Assembly: GCF_000023105.1 (NCBI RefSeq)
Contig: NC_012669.1
Coordinates: 3,783,025 to 3,847,024 of the forward strand
From: Beutenbergia cavernae DSM 12333
GTDB lineage: Bacteria; Actinomycetota; Actinomycetes; Actinomycetales; Beutenbergiaceae
Direction of reading: 5' to 3'
DNA: 64,000 nucleotides
In this document: one piece after another, positions 24,797 through 33,604 of the stretch
How the letters are laid out: every line of letters starts with the position of its first letter
How positions within the stretch are numbered: the first letter of the stretch is position 1
Notes under the pieces: generated by a model
What the model was told of the DNA's origin: nothing
Databases searched by the model: none
The model's input: only the letters and a program-made list of their open reading frames with translations
Translations under genes and position numbers: made by a program

Positions 24797-26383
24797 TCAT
24801 CGTGCCCCGGCGACGGCCCGGCCGCCCGTCCGGGTGGCCCGCCGCAGCAGGATCGCCGTGACGATCGCCGCCCCGACGAGGATCACGGCGCCGATGGCCG
24901 ACGTGAGGTCGACCCCGCGCGAGAACGCCTCCCGCGCCGCGTCGAGCACCGCCTCGCCGAAGGGCACCTCGCCCGCGACGGCGACGGCCCCGCCGAGCGT
25001 CTCGGTCGCCGTCGTCGCCTGCTCGGCACTCAGCCCGGCCGGCAGGTCGAGCGCGCCGCGGTACGTCGCGGAGAGGACGCTGCCCAGCACCGCGACCCCC
25101 GTGGCCGCCCCGAGCTCGTACGCGGTCTCCGAGATCGCCGACGCCGCCCCGGCCCGCTCGGTGGGCACCGACGCGAGGATCGCGTCGTTCGTGAGCGTCT
25201 CGGCGAGCCCGGCCCCCGCGCCCACGAGCGCGAACACGACGACGATCGTGGCCTCCGACGTCGACGTCAGCGTCGTGGCCAGAGCGTACCCGGCCGCCGA
25301 CAGCAGCAGGCCGGCCGGCACGAGCACGTACAAGGGCGCGTGCCGCGCGAGGACGACGGCGAGCAGACCCATCGCGATCGCGGCCAGCGCGCCCGGGACC
25401 AGCCGCAGCCCGGCGTCCATGGGCTCGAGGCCGAGGACGAGCTGCAGGTACTGCGACACGTAGAACACCAGGCCGGCGAGCGCGAAGACCGCGAGCAGGT
25501 TCGCCAGCACCGACGCCGTGAACACGCCGCGCGTGAACAGGCGGACGTCGAGCAGCGGCTCGTCGCGGCGGAGCTGCCGCCGGACGAACAGCACCCCGGA
25601 GGCGATCGCGACGGCGAGCGCCCCGATCCCGACGCCCGTGACGCCGTCGTGCACGATCGTCTTGATGCCGAACACGAGCGGGAGCATCGCGAGGATCGAC
25701 AGCGCGACGCTCACGAGGTCGAACCGGCCGGCGCGCGTGCCGCGCGACTCACGCAGGAGCAACGGCGCCGTCACGAGCAGCACGGCGAGCACCGGCACGT
25801 TGATGAGGAAGACCGAGCCCCACCAGAAGTGCTCGAGCAGCCATCCACCCACCACGGGGCCGAGCGCCGAGCCGCCCGAGAACGCGGCCGCCCAGACGGC
25901 GATGGCGAGGCGACGCTGACCGGCGTCGAGGAACGTCGAGCGCAGCAGGGCGAGGGTCGAGGGCATGAGCGTCGCACCGAACACCCCGAGCAGCGCCCGC
26001 GCGACGATGAGCTGCCCGGCGTCGGTGGCGAACGCGGCGTACACGCTCACGAGGCCGAAGCCGGCGGCCCCGACGAGCAGCAGCAGGCGGCGGCCGACCC
26101 GGTCGCCGAGCGTGCCCATCGTCACCAGGAGACCGGCGAGGAGCAGCGCGTAGATGTCGACGATCCACAGGAGCTGCGTGGCGCTCGGTCCGAGGTCCTG
26201 GCTGATCTGCGGCAGCGCGAACGAGAGCACCGTGTTGTCGATGCTCACGAGCAGCACGGGGAGCATGAGGACGGCGAGAGCCAGCCACTCCCGGCGCCCG
26301 GCGCGGGGCGGGGCGCCACCGCCGCGCGCGTCCGCGTGCGCCGGCGTGCTCGTCGCGAGGCTCGTCGACGCGACCTGACTCAT
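24797..26383 (-). CDS. MFS multidrug exporter, DHA2 (EmrB/QacA) family
   Basis: 528 residues starting at ATG 26383 with GGAG seven bases before. The protein has about 14 membrane helices, motif A GTLGDRVGRRLLLL (about 90) and motif C-like GPVVGGWLLEHFWWGSVFLINVP. It is a proton-driven exporter of hydrophobic compounds by family. It is divergent from a TetR gene across a region with two copies of a 19-bp operator-like repeat, so drug-induced derepression is likely. It is clearly paralogous to the exporter on the far side of the TetR gene. Confidence 0.9.
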   Translation of the reverse strand: MSQVASTSLATSTPAHADARGGGAPPRAGRREWLALAVLMLPVLLVSIDNTVLSFALPQISQDLGPSATQLLWIVDIYALLLAGLLVTMGTLGDRVGRRLLLLVGAAGFGLVSVYAAFATDAGQLIVARALLGVFGATLMPSTLALLRSTFLDAGQRRLAIAVWAAAFSGGSALGPVVGGWLLEHFWWGSVFLINVPVLAVLLVTAPLLLRESRGTRAGRFDLVSVALSILAMLPLVFGIKTIVHDGVTGVGIGALAVAIASGVLFVRRQLRRDEPLLDVRLFTRGVFTASVLANLLAVFALAGLVFYVSQYLQLVLGLEPMDAGLRLVPGALAAIAMGLLAVVLARHAPLYVLVPAGLLLSAAGYALATTLTSTSEATIVVVFALVGAGAGLAETLTNDAILASVPTERAGAASAISETAYELGAATGVAVLGSVLSATYRGALDLPAGLSAEQATTATETLGGAVAVAGEVPFGEAVLDAAREAFSRGVDLTSAIGAVILVGAAIVTAILLRRATRTGGRAVAGAR

Positions 26384-26427
26384 GGCTCTGCTCCGTCTGC
26401 TCGTACCCGCCGTGCCACACGGGTTCT

Positions 26428-26477
26428 CTGTACCGTCCGCCCGGTACAGTAGCACTCAACCGTCCAGCCGGTACAGT
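26428..26477. promoter_or_regulatory. Two operator-like repeats for the adjacent TetR protein
   Basis: The 19-mers at 26432-26450 and 26459-26477 differ at two central positions and are 27 bases apart. The first is part of a 22-bp palindrome, 26428-26449 (arms CTGTACCG and CGGTACAG, six-base spacer). Both end in TACAGT, which resembles a -10 hexamer. They lie between the minus-strand exporter and the plus-strand tetR gene. The simplest reading is that TetR dimers bound here block both promoters. Confidence 0.75.
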
Positions 26478-26493
26478 GCCCTAGGCTCGTGAC

Positions 26494-27030
26494 ATGCGCG
26501 ACACACGGGACCGCCTGCTCGACGCCGTCGAGACGCTGCTCATCGAGTCCGGGCCCGGGTCGACGACCCTCGAGGCGGTAGCCGCGGAGGCCGGGGTCTC
26601 CAAGGGCGGGCTGCTCTACCACTTCGGCAGCAAGCGCGACCTCTTCACGGGGCTGCTCGACCGCCTGAACGACGTCGGCGAGCAGGACTTCGCGGCCCTG
26701 CGCGCCGCCCCCCGCGGTGCGGTCGCCGGCTTCCTCGAGAGCTCACGCGTCGCCGACGACGGCTTCACCCGGACCCTCCTCGCCGCCACCCGGCTCATCG
26801 GGGTCCGCGAGGTCGACGCCGCGGCGGCGCTCACCGCGTCCATCGACGCGTGGGCCGGGGTGATCGCCGACCAGGTGAGCGACCCCGTGCTCGCCCGCCT
26901 CGTCCAGCTCGTCGGCGACGGGCTCTACCTGCACGCCCTGCTCGGCGCCGACAGCGAGCCGCTCGACTCCGCGGTCGTGGAGCGCGTCATCGCACTCGTG
27001 CCGGCCGCCGGCGACGGTCCCGACGCCTGA
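26494..27030 (+). CDS. TetR-family transcriptional regulator
   Basis: A 178-residue repressor with an N-terminal TetR helix-turn-helix (TTLEAVAAEAGVSKGGLLYHFGSKRDLF, about residues 24-51) and an all-helical ligand-binding C-terminal domain. The ATG has no visible ribosome site. The hexamer TAGGCT at 26482-26487 ends six bases before it, an arrangement seen at leaderless actinobacterial genes. It lies between two DHA2 exporters and next to its likely operators, so it probably controls at least the divergent exporter. Confidence 0.92.
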   Translation: MRDTRDRLLDAVETLLIESGPGSTTLEAVAAEAGVSKGGLLYHFGSKRDLFTGLLDRLNDVGEQDFAALRAAPRGAVAGFLESSRVADDGFTRTLLAATRLIGVREVDAAAALTASIDAWAGVIADQVSDPVLARLVQLVGDGLYLHALLGADSEPLDSAVVERVIALVPAAGDGPDA

Positions 27031-27045
27031 GCCGTCGCCGCGCTC

Positions 27046-28620
27046 TCACCTGCGCCGGAGCATCACGCCGGCACCCACCGCCGCCACGAGCGTGAGCACG
27101 AGGCAGACGGCGGACGTCGCCTGGACGCCCGAGGCGAACGCCTCCCGCGCGGAGACCATCAGCTCGTCGCCCAGCTCCGGGTTCCGGTGAGCCACGCCCG
27201 ACGCGCCGCCGAGCGTGCGCGCGGCCGCGTCCGCGTCACCGGCCGGCAGCGCGCCCGGCACCACGAGTCGCGCCCGGTAGCACGCCGCGAGCACGCTGCC
27301 CAGCACCGCGACCCCGAGCGCAGCCCCGAGCTCGAACGCCGTCTCCGCCATGGACGCCGCCGCCCCGGCGCGCGACGGCGGCACCGCGCCGAGGACGGCG
27401 TCGCCGGTCAGCGCCTCGGCGAGGCCGGCGCCGAACCCCACGCACGCGAGGATGACGGCGACACTCGCCGCCGACGCGACGCCCGCCGTCGTGAGGGCGT
27501 ACCCCGCACCCGAGACGAGCAACGCTCCCGGCAGGAGGACGCGCAGCGGGAGGCGCCGCGCGAGCGGCACGACGAGCAGCCCGGCGACGACGGCGCCGGC
27601 CGGTCCCGCCACCAGGCCGCGGGCAGCCTCCGCGGGCGTCAGCCCGAGCACGAGCTGCAGGTACTGCGACGTCCACAGCGCCAGGCCGACGAACGCCGCC
27701 TGGCTCAGCAGGTTGACGCCGACCGACGCCCCGAGGGCCGGGCAGCGCAGGAGACGCAGGTCGAGCAGCGGCCGAGGCAGGCGGAGCTGGCGGCGCACGA
27801 ACAGCGCGCCCGCCCCGAGCGCGACGGCGACCGTCGCGACGCCGTCCGGCCCGCCCGCGGCGAGCGACGTCGCGCCGTGGACCAGCGCCGCGAGCGCCAC
27901 GACGACGCAGACGACGCTCCACCCGTCGAGCGCCCCGGGCCGCTCGCTCCGGGACTCGGCGACCAGGCGGGGCGCGGCGAGCACCACGCCCAGGGCCAGC
28001 GGGGCGGCGAGCGCGCGCACCGCGCCTCCGCCCGCGACGTCCAGCACGGCGGCGCCCACGAACGGCGCGGCGCCGGCGCCCACGGCGAACGTCGCCGCCC
28101 ATGCGGCGACGGCGGCCCGACGGCGCCCGGCGTCCGGGAACGTCGCGCGCAGGAGCGCGAGGGAGGCCGGCATGAGCGTGGCGCCGCACACCCCGAGCAG
28201 CGCTCGGGCGACGATGAGGTGGACGGGGTCGGACGCCGTCGCCGCTGCGAGGGTGACGACCGCGAACCCGGCGCACCCGAGCACGAGGAGCCGGCGTCGG
28301 CCGATGCGGTCGCCCACGGCCCCCATCGGCACGAGGAGCGCCGCCAGCACCATCGGGTAGGCGTCGGTGATCCACACGAGCTGGGCGGCGGACGGCGCGA
28401 GGTCACGGCTCAGCTGCGGCAGCGCGAACGTGAGGAGCGCGCCGTCGAGGCTGACGGCGAGCACGGGCAGGACGAGCACCGCGAGCGCCGCCCACGGCCG
28501 CGGGGCGGCGGGCGCGGCACCGCGACCGGCGGCCCGTCCCGCGGGGCGGCGTCCGACGACGACGGCGCCCGGTCGCATCGACGCCGGCGCGGCACCGTCG
28601 GCCGTGGTGGCGACGGGCAT
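27046..28620 (-). CDS. Second MFS multidrug exporter, DHA2 family (paralogue of the exporter at 24797)
   Basis: 524 residues from ATG 28620. It has about 14 helices, motif A GAVGDRIGRRRLLVL, and the same segment order as the neighbouring exporter, including ATLMPASLALLRATF, LFVRRQLRLPRPLLDLRL, SQYLQLVLGL and ELGAALGVAVLGSVLAACYR. It converges on tetR with only 15 bases between the stops. Its own upstream region (28621-28751) lacks the TACCG-type operator, so it may not belong to the same regulon. The cytoplasmic N-terminus is long and Arg-rich. It probably arose by duplication of the neighbour followed by divergence. Confidence 0.9.
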   Translation of the reverse strand: MPVATTADGAAPASMRPGAVVVGRRPAGRAAGRGAAPAAPRPWAALAVLVLPVLAVSLDGALLTFALPQLSRDLAPSAAQLVWITDAYPMVLAALLVPMGAVGDRIGRRRLLVLGCAGFAVVTLAAATASDPVHLIVARALLGVCGATLMPASLALLRATFPDAGRRRAAVAAWAATFAVGAGAAPFVGAAVLDVAGGGAVRALAAPLALGVVLAAPRLVAESRSERPGALDGWSVVCVVVALAALVHGATSLAAGGPDGVATVAVALGAGALFVRRQLRLPRPLLDLRLLRCPALGASVGVNLLSQAAFVGLALWTSQYLQLVLGLTPAEAARGLVAGPAGAVVAGLLVVPLARRLPLRVLLPGALLVSGAGYALTTAGVASAASVAVILACVGFGAGLAEALTGDAVLGAVPPSRAGAAASMAETAFELGAALGVAVLGSVLAACYRARLVVPGALPAGDADAAARTLGGASGVAHRNPELGDELMVSAREAFASGVQATSAVCLVLTLVAAVGAGVMLRRR

Positions 28621-28726
28621 GGCGTGCCCCCGAGGTTCTCCTGGCGACCGGAGTCGGACCGGTCGGGCGTCGCTGGCCGGCGCCGGGTCCACCGTGCCGA
28701 GGCGCGGTTACGCGGCACTTTCAACC

Positions 28727-28747
28727 CCCCCGGGAGGGGTCCGGGGG
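28727..28747 (-). terminator. GC-rich hairpin downstream of dtd
   Basis: CCCCCGG (28727-28733) pairs with CCGGGGG (28741-28747) around a seven-base loop, five bases past the dtd stop on the minus strand. On that strand the stem is followed by TTGAAAG. The stem is short, so this is tentative. Confidence 0.4.
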
Positions 28748-28751
28748 ACCG

Positions 28752-29177
28752 TCAGGCCTCGAGGAGGATCGTCACCGGCCCGTCGTTCGTGAGCTCGACG
28801 GCCATGTCCGCGCCGAACACGCCGGTCGCGACGACGACTCCCCGTTCCCGGAGCGCCTCCACCAGGGCGTCCACCACCGGCTCGGCCACCGGCCGGGGCG
28901 CCGCGGCGCTCCACGTCGGCCGACGGCCCTTGCGGGTGTCGGCGTACAACGTGAACTGGCTGACGACGAGCACGCCCGCACCGGCGTCGAGCACCGACCG
29001 CTCGTCGCGGAGGACGCGCAGCTCCGCGATCTTGCGCGCGAGGAGCGCCACCTCGCCCGCGCCGTCGCCCGGCGTCACGCCCACGAAGGCGACGAGTCCC
29101 TCGCCGCTCACCTCGCCCACGACCTGCCCGTCCACGAGGACCCGGGCCCGCGAGACCCGCTGCAGCACGACCCTCAC
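28752..29177 (-). CDS. dtd: D-aminoacyl-tRNA deacylase
   Basis: 141 residues from GTG 29177, which overlaps the stop of the asparaginase-like gene (GTGA). It starts [23 protein letters not shown] and has the signature [12 protein letters not shown] (about residue 77), with the NDGPVT motif and the Gly-cis-Pro region at the end. It hydrolyses D-amino acids and glycine mischarged on tRNA. The length matches the family. It is the last gene of a run that starts upstream with DUF2516. Confidence 0.95.
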   Translation of the reverse strand: MRVVLQRVSRARVLVDGQVVGEVSGEGLVAFVGVTPGDGAGEVALLARKIAELRVLRDERSVLDAGAGVLVVSQFTLYADTRKGRRPTWSAAAPRPVAEPVVDALVEALRERGVVVATGVFGADMAVELTNDGPVTILLEA

Positions 29178-30148
29178 GGGAGCTGTTCGTCCCAGGCCAG
29201 GACGCTGCCCACGCGCCCGCCGCGGCCGAGGACCGGCGCGTCGGCCCACTCCGTCGGAACCTGGGCGCCGACCGAGCGCAGCGCCGCGGCGACGGCCGGG
29301 GCGCACGGGCGCATCGCGCCGTCGGCGGCCTTGACGGCTACGGCGGTGCCGTCGGGGAGCGCCACGGCCAGCACGCCGTCGGCGCCGTCCTTCGCGATCG
29401 CCCCGGGCACCGCCGTCATGATCGACGTGGCGAGCCGCCCCGTCCCGGCGACGAGCCACGGCTCGGCCCGCATCGCCGCCGCGACGGCCGCCTCCGGCGT
29501 GCCGGCCGGGGCGACCGCGAGCCGTGCGAACGCCCGCGCGAGGCCCGTCAGCGACGCCACGAACGCGGGGGCGCCGCACCCGTCCACGGCGACGCCGCGC
29601 GGGTCCTCACCCAGGAGATCGCCCAGGGACTCGCGGATCGCCGCCTGCAGCGGGTGACCCGGGTCGCGGTACGTCGCGGTCGGCCACCCGGCGGCGACGC
29701 AGGTCGCGAGCATCGCCGCATGCTTGCCGGAGCACGTGTGTGCGATCGGCTCGGGCCCGCGCCCGGCGGCGAACCACGCCGGCAGGCTCGCCGTGCTCCC
29801 GGGCAGCGACGGCGGCGTCTGGAGGTCGGCCGGGCCGAGCCCGGCGCCCTCCAGCGTGGAGCGGGCGACGTCCAGGTGCCGCGGCTCGCCGGCGTGCGAC
29901 GCCGTCGCGAGCGCCAGCTGCGGCGTCGTCAGCGCCACGCCGGCGCGCAGCATCGCGACGGCCTGCACCGGCTTGAGGCTGGACCGCGGGAGCACGTCCG
30001 CGTCCGGCTCTCCCCGCCGCTCCAGGACCCTGCCCGCGGCGTCGACGACGACCACGTGCCCGCGGTGCTCGGACTCGACGTACGAGGCGCCGACCCCGCC
30101 GCGCACGACGCGGGCGAGCAGCGCCGCGCCGTCGAACACCCCCGTCAC
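29174..30148 (-). CDS. Asparaginase-like protein (thermolabile L-asparaginase II family)
   Basis: The GTG at 30148 has GAGG just before it and gives 324 residues; the upstream gene stops seven bases earlier. Family features are [15 protein letters not shown] (about 55), [34 protein letters not shown] (about 135) and [23 protein letters not shown]. These match the Rhizobium etli-type asparaginase (PF06089), in which Ser-Lys pairs act in catalysis. Predicted reaction: L-asparagine to aspartate plus ammonia. Another GTG three codons in is a possible alternative start. It is coupled to dtd downstream. Confidence 0.88.
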   Translation of the reverse strand: MTGVFDGAALLARVVRGGVGASYVESEHRGHVVVVDAAGRVLERRGEPDADVLPRSSLKPVQAVAMLRAGVALTTPQLALATASHAGEPRHLDVARSTLEGAGLGPADLQTPPSLPGSTASLPAWFAAGRGPEPIAHTCSGKHAAMLATCVAAGWPTATYRDPGHPLQAAIRESLGDLLGEDPRGVAVDGCGAPAFVASLTGLARAFARLAVAPAGTPEAAVAAAMRAEPWLVAGTGRLATSIMTAVPGAIAKDGADGVLAVALPDGTAVAVKAADGAMRPCAPAVAAALRSVGAQVPTEWADAPVLGRGGRVGSVLAWDEQLP

Positions 30149-30155
30149 CGCCGCC

Positions 30156-30488
30156 TCACCAGCCGCGCGGCGGACGACGGCCGCCACCGCCGCCGTACTG
30201 CCGCAGAGCCGGGCGGACGTCGGCAAGGTACACGCCGGCGGGCACGATGGCCGCGAGCGTGAGGATGATCGGGAGACCGACGCCGATCGGGGCGGGGATC
30301 CCGAGGAACCCGATGACCACGGCGGCCACGAGGATCGCCACCCACTTGCCCTTGGTGAGCTTCCCGGCGGCGGTGTACGTGCCGCTCTTGTGCCGCGCGG
30401 CGTCGACGAGAGCCCACACCTCGAGCCCGAGCCCGACGAGTGCGATCGCGAGGAAGAGATAGACCTGGATCGACCCGACGAAGCTCAT
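30156..30488 (-). CDS. DUF2516 family small membrane protein
   Basis: 110 residues with two or three membrane helices: an N-terminal helix in MSFVGSIQVYLFLAIALVGLG, one around residues 48-70 (WVAILVAAVVIGFLGIP) and one around 71-90. The central AARHKSG/AAGKLTKGKW and ending in VRPALRQYGGGG are typical of the actinobacterial DUF2516 family. No function is known. It lies 21 bases after the PIN-domain gene and 7 bases before the asparaginase gene. Confidence 0.88.
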   Translation of the reverse strand: MSFVGSIQVYLFLAIALVGLGLEVWALVDAARHKSGTYTAAGKLTKGKWVAILVAAVVIGFLGIPAPIGVGLPIILTLAAIVPAGVYLADVRPALRQYGGGGGRRPPRGW

Positions 30489-30509
30489 GCGGCCCAGCGT
30501 ACGGGCCGA

Positions 30510-30929
30510 TCAGGGCAGGACGCGCAGCCCCTCGGACCGGGCGGCGTCGGCGAGCCGGCCGTCCCAGACCGCCAGCACGGGGTCGACCGGCGCGAGCAGC
30601 AGCGCGCCGGCGAGGACGACGGCGTCGCCCGCGCGGATCCCGTGCCGCAGGGCCAGGTCGCCGGCGGTGTCGGCCAGCTCGGGGGTCACCTCGACGACGC
30701 GCACCGAGTCGCGGCACTCCGCCCAGCGCTCGAGCGCGGCGTCCCGGGCTGCCTCGCTGAGGTGCCCGGTGCGGCGCCCTGCCTCGAGGACCGCCCGGAG
30801 CTCGGCGTCGGCGAGGCGGGACGCGACCACGGAGTCGGCGCGGTTCCAGAGTGCGCAGACGAGGTCGTGACCCGGTTCGGGGTGCACGAGTCGCAGCAGC
30901 GCGCTCGTGTCCATGACCACTGTCGCCAT
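30510..30929 (-). CDS. PIN-domain ribonuclease toxin, VapC-like
   Basis: A 139-residue PIN domain. It begins MATVVMDTSALLRLV, giving the first conserved Asp, and has ASRLADAELRAVL (conserved Glu, about 42) and IRAGDAVVLAGALLL (Asp, about 101), plus VWDGRLADAARSEGL at the end. These are the acidic residues that hold Mg in VapC RNases. A Phd-like antitoxin gene lies 13 bases upstream in the same operon, which supports a type II toxin-antitoxin pair. The target RNA is unknown. Confidence 0.88.
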   Translation of the reverse strand: MATVVMDTSALLRLVHPEPGHDLVCALWNRADSVVASRLADAELRAVLEAGRRTGHLSEAARDAALERWAECRDSVRVVEVTPELADTAGDLALRHGIRAGDAVVLAGALLLAPVDPVLAVWDGRLADAARSEGLRVLP

Positions 30930-30942
30930 GAGCGGTCGCCGT

Positions 30943-31197
30943 TCAGCGCCGCAGCCGGCGGACCAGCCCGGAGACGCCGGCCGGGCCGGCCGGGCGCGCC
31001 TCGACCCGTGGCCGCGGCGTGGTGGGGGCGGCGAGCAGGCCGTCGCGCTCCAGGTCGGCGATGAGATCCGCGCCCGCGACGGGCGTCAGCCTGGCGACCG
31101 GCACCCCCCGCTCGGTGATGACCACGTCCTCCCCCTCCCCGGCCAGCGCGATCCAGTGCTTCAGCTCGGCCCTGAGGGTGCTCACCGGCACGTCCAT
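30943..31197 (-). CDS. Phd/YefM-type antitoxin, partner of the PIN-domain toxin
   Basis: The ATG at 31197, with GGTGGGG before it, gives 84 residues. The N-terminal half (MDVPVSTLRAELKHWIALAGEGEDVVITERGVPVARLTPV) is the Phd/YefM DNA-binding fold. The tail is rich in Pro and Arg and would wrap the toxin. Such antitoxins repress their own promoter. TACGGT at 31204-31209 on the minus strand could be the -10 box. Confidence 0.85.
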   Translation of the reverse strand: MDVPVSTLRAELKHWIALAGEGEDVVITERGVPVARLTPVAGADLIADLERDGLLAAPTTPRPRVEARPAGPAGVSGLVRRLRR

Positions 31198-31234
31198 CGC
31201 CCCACCGTACATCCGCACGTCTCGGCGTGGTACG

Positions 31235-32374
31235 TCACACAGCGGGCGACGACGACGGCGGTGGCGCGGCGCCGTCGTCACCCGGGCCGCCGGGGAAGGT
31301 GGCGCGCGCCTGGGCGTACGGCATCCCGGTGAGCTGCAGGAGGTCGGTGGTGAGGGACCTCATGAGGATGACGAGCGACTGCTGGCGCCATCCCTCGAAG
31401 TCCTCCGGGCGCAGGTGGGCGGCGACATCGGCGAGCGCCGACCGTGCGGCCGCGGCGTCGCTCCCGCTCCCCACCGCCTGCGCCAGCTCCCGGGCGGCGA
31501 CGGACAGCGCGTGCGTCTGGGCCGGGACGGGACCCGGGTCGAAGCCGTCGCGCACGGCCACGGCGGCGCGGCGGGCGAGCACGCGGGCGTTGCGGATCGC
31601 TCGGTCGGCGAGCGTGCACGCGCGGTCGAGCTCCGCGATCTCGCCGGCCCGACGCCGCCAGGCGGGCGAGATGCGTGTCGTCTGCTGGGCCGACGTCACG
31701 GCCCCGCGCCAGGAGTCGATCGGGGTCTGGGTCCCGCGCGCCGCGACGAGGGCGTCCTCGATCCGGTGCGCGTCGCCGAGCCGCAGGCCCTCGGTGAGCG
31801 CGCCGAGCACGTCGGCGAGCTCGAGCAGCACCTCACGGCCGAGCGCGCGCGGGCGCGTGCGCGGGTCGCCCGGCAGGAACGCCGAGAACAGCAGCGCCAC
31901 CCCGCCGCCGATGAGGGCGTCGGTCCAACGCCCGACCGGCCCGGACGAGACGGCGATCGCCGGCAGCCCCACGACGACGATCGCCTGGACGCCCGACTGG
32001 GTCGTGAACATCTGCCCGGCGTCGAGGAACCGCGCCACGAGCGCGGCCAGGAAGAGGACGACGGCGATCTGCACCGGTCCGGTGCCGAACAGATGGGCGA
32101 ACAGCTCCCCGAGGCCGACGCCGAGCGAGACGCCCAGCGCGAGCTCGCCGACCCGCCGCGGCTGCACGTCCGGGCTGAAGCCGAGGCAGACCCACGCCGC
32201 GATCGCCGCGAAGAACGGGTAGGTGTGGCCGAGCCCGACGTACGCGATCGCGACAGCGACGCCGGCGGCCAGCGACGCCCAGAGCACGGGCACGAACGCC
32301 GTCCGGACCCGCACGACACCCTGGCGGGTCCGGGAGCGCGCCGCGACGCGCCACGCTCGCAGCCGGCCGGGCAT
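31235..32374 (-). CDS. FUSC-family (aromatic acid exporter-like) membrane protein
   Basis: 379 residues. About six N-terminal helices (residues 25-175) carry the FUSC signature with FFAAIAAWVCLGF, ELALGVSLGVGLGELFAHLFG and GVQAIVVVGLPAI. A long, largely helical cytoplasmic domain follows (about 180-350), and the tail ends in GDDGAAPPPSSSPAV. The family includes aromatic acid and fusaric acid exporters and many uncharacterised actinobacterial proteins. It is one cluster away from redox-related genes but has no clear operon partner. Function inferred from family only. Confidence 0.82.
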   Translation of the reverse strand: MPGRLRAWRVAARSRTRQGVVRVRTAFVPVLWASLAAGVAVAIAYVGLGHTYPFFAAIAAWVCLGFSPDVQPRRVGELALGVSLGVGLGELFAHLFGTGPVQIAVVLFLAALVARFLDAGQMFTTQSGVQAIVVVGLPAIAVSSGPVGRWTDALIGGGVALLFSAFLPGDPRTRPRALGREVLLELADVLGALTEGLRLGDAHRIEDALVAARGTQTPIDSWRGAVTSAQQTTRISPAWRRRAGEIAELDRACTLADRAIRNARVLARRAAVAVRDGFDPGPVPAQTHALSVAARELAQAVGSGSDAAAARSALADVAAHLRPEDFEGWRQQSLVILMRSLTTDLLQLTGMPYAQARATFPGGPGDDGAAPPPSSSPAV

Positions 32375-32397
32375 GCCCGCAGACTAGCCGCGGGGTG

Positions 32398-33588
32398 TCA
32401 GATGACGCGGCGCCGCAACGGCGGCAGCGTGCTCTCGCGCGGGGCCGGGCGGCCGACGGCGATGCCGTCCGTGCCGACGACCTCCTCCTGGGAGGCGGCC
32501 ACGCCCCCGACGACGAGCTCGGTCTCGAGCGGGAGCGACCGCTTGACGACGGCGAGCCCGATCGGGCCGAGCTCGTGGTGGCGCACGACCGACGTCAGGG
32601 TGCCGACGGGCCGCCCCTCGGCCAGCACCTCCGTGCCCGGCTCGGGCAGCACGTCCTCGGACCCGTCGAGGTGCAGCAGCACGAGGCGCCGCGGCGGGCG
32701 GCCCATGTTGAACACCCGCGCGACCGTCTCCTGGCCGCGGTAGCACCCCTTGTCGAGATGGACGGCGGTGCGCAGCCAGTCGAGCTCGTGCGGGATGGAC
32801 CGCTCGTCGACCTCGCGGGCGAACCGGGGCCGGCGCGCCTCCACGCGGAGCGCCTCCCACGCCCACGCCCCGGCGAGCCGCAGCTCCCCCGCCTGCCGCG
32901 CGCCGTCGACGACCTCGTTCGCCGTCTCCCACGGCACGAGGACGTACGCACCGGCGAACGCCTCGCCGGGGTGGCTCTCGGCCGAGTAGCGGGTGCCGCC
33001 GGCGACGACGGCGGGCCACGGGTCGCGCCAGACGCCGAGCAGGGCGCCGCGCTCCTGCGCCGCAGACGCGATCTTCCGCGCGGCGTCGCCGACCGCGCCC
33101 AGCACGGCGACGTCGTCCCGGACGGCCACCTCGACGCGGAGCGTGAAGCGCATGGAGTCGAGGAAGGCGGCGAGCGGCGCGGCGTCGTCCGCCTCCGTGA
33201 CGAGCCAGGTGGTCGCGCCGTCGTCGACCACCGCCGCGGCGTGCTCCACGTGGCCGTGCGGATCGAGCAGCAGGAGCTCGGCGCCGACGCCGGGGGCGAG
33301 GTCGCGCAGCCAGGCGGAGCTCAGCGTGTCGAGCCACGTGAGCCGGTCGACGCCGGCCACCGTCACGACACCGAGGTGCGAGAGGTCGACGACGGCGCGG
33401 CCGGCCGCGAGGGCGCGCTGCTCCGCGTAGGGCTCCCCGTAGTGGGCGGCGACGCCCGCGTCCGGGCCGCCCGCCGCCACGGCGCCGGGGGCGGTCAGCA
33501 CCGGCCGCCGCGTCGCTGCGGGCGGGGCGTCCGAGGTGCGCGCAGAAGTGTCCACGACAGTGCCAACCCCGACGCCGGGGTCAGGCAT
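32398..33588 (-). CDS. ygfZ: Folate-binding YgfZ/CAF17-like protein
   Basis: 396 residues in the GcvT/YgfZ fold, with the YgfZ signature KGCYRGQETVARV (about residue 282) containing the reactive Cys, and GVVTVAGVDRLTWLDTLSSAWL near the start. YgfZ helps repair or assemble iron-sulfur enzymes with tetrahydrofolate. The ATG at 33588 has AGGAGG only two bases away, closer than usual; an in-frame GTG five codons upstream is the alternative. The nitrobindin-like gene ends 16 bases upstream, a pairing often seen in actinobacteria. Confidence 0.88.
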   Translation of the reverse strand: MPDPGVGVGTVVDTSARTSDAPPAATRRPVLTAPGAVAAGGPDAGVAAHYGEPYAEQRALAAGRAVVDLSHLGVVTVAGVDRLTWLDTLSSAWLRDLAPGVGAELLLLDPHGHVEHAAAVVDDGATTWLVTEADDAAPLAAFLDSMRFTLRVEVAVRDDVAVLGAVGDAARKIASAAQERGALLGVWRDPWPAVVAGGTRYSAESHPGEAFAGAYVLVPWETANEVVDGARQAGELRLAGAWAWEALRVEARRPRFAREVDERSIPHELDWLRTAVHLDKGCYRGQETVARVFNMGRPPRRLVLLHLDGSEDVLPEPGTEVLAEGRPVGTLTSVVRHHELGPIGLAVVKRSLPLETELVVGGVAASQEEVVGTDGIAVGRPAPRESTLPPLRRRVI

Positions 33589-33604
33589 TCCCTCCTGGGG
33601 CACG

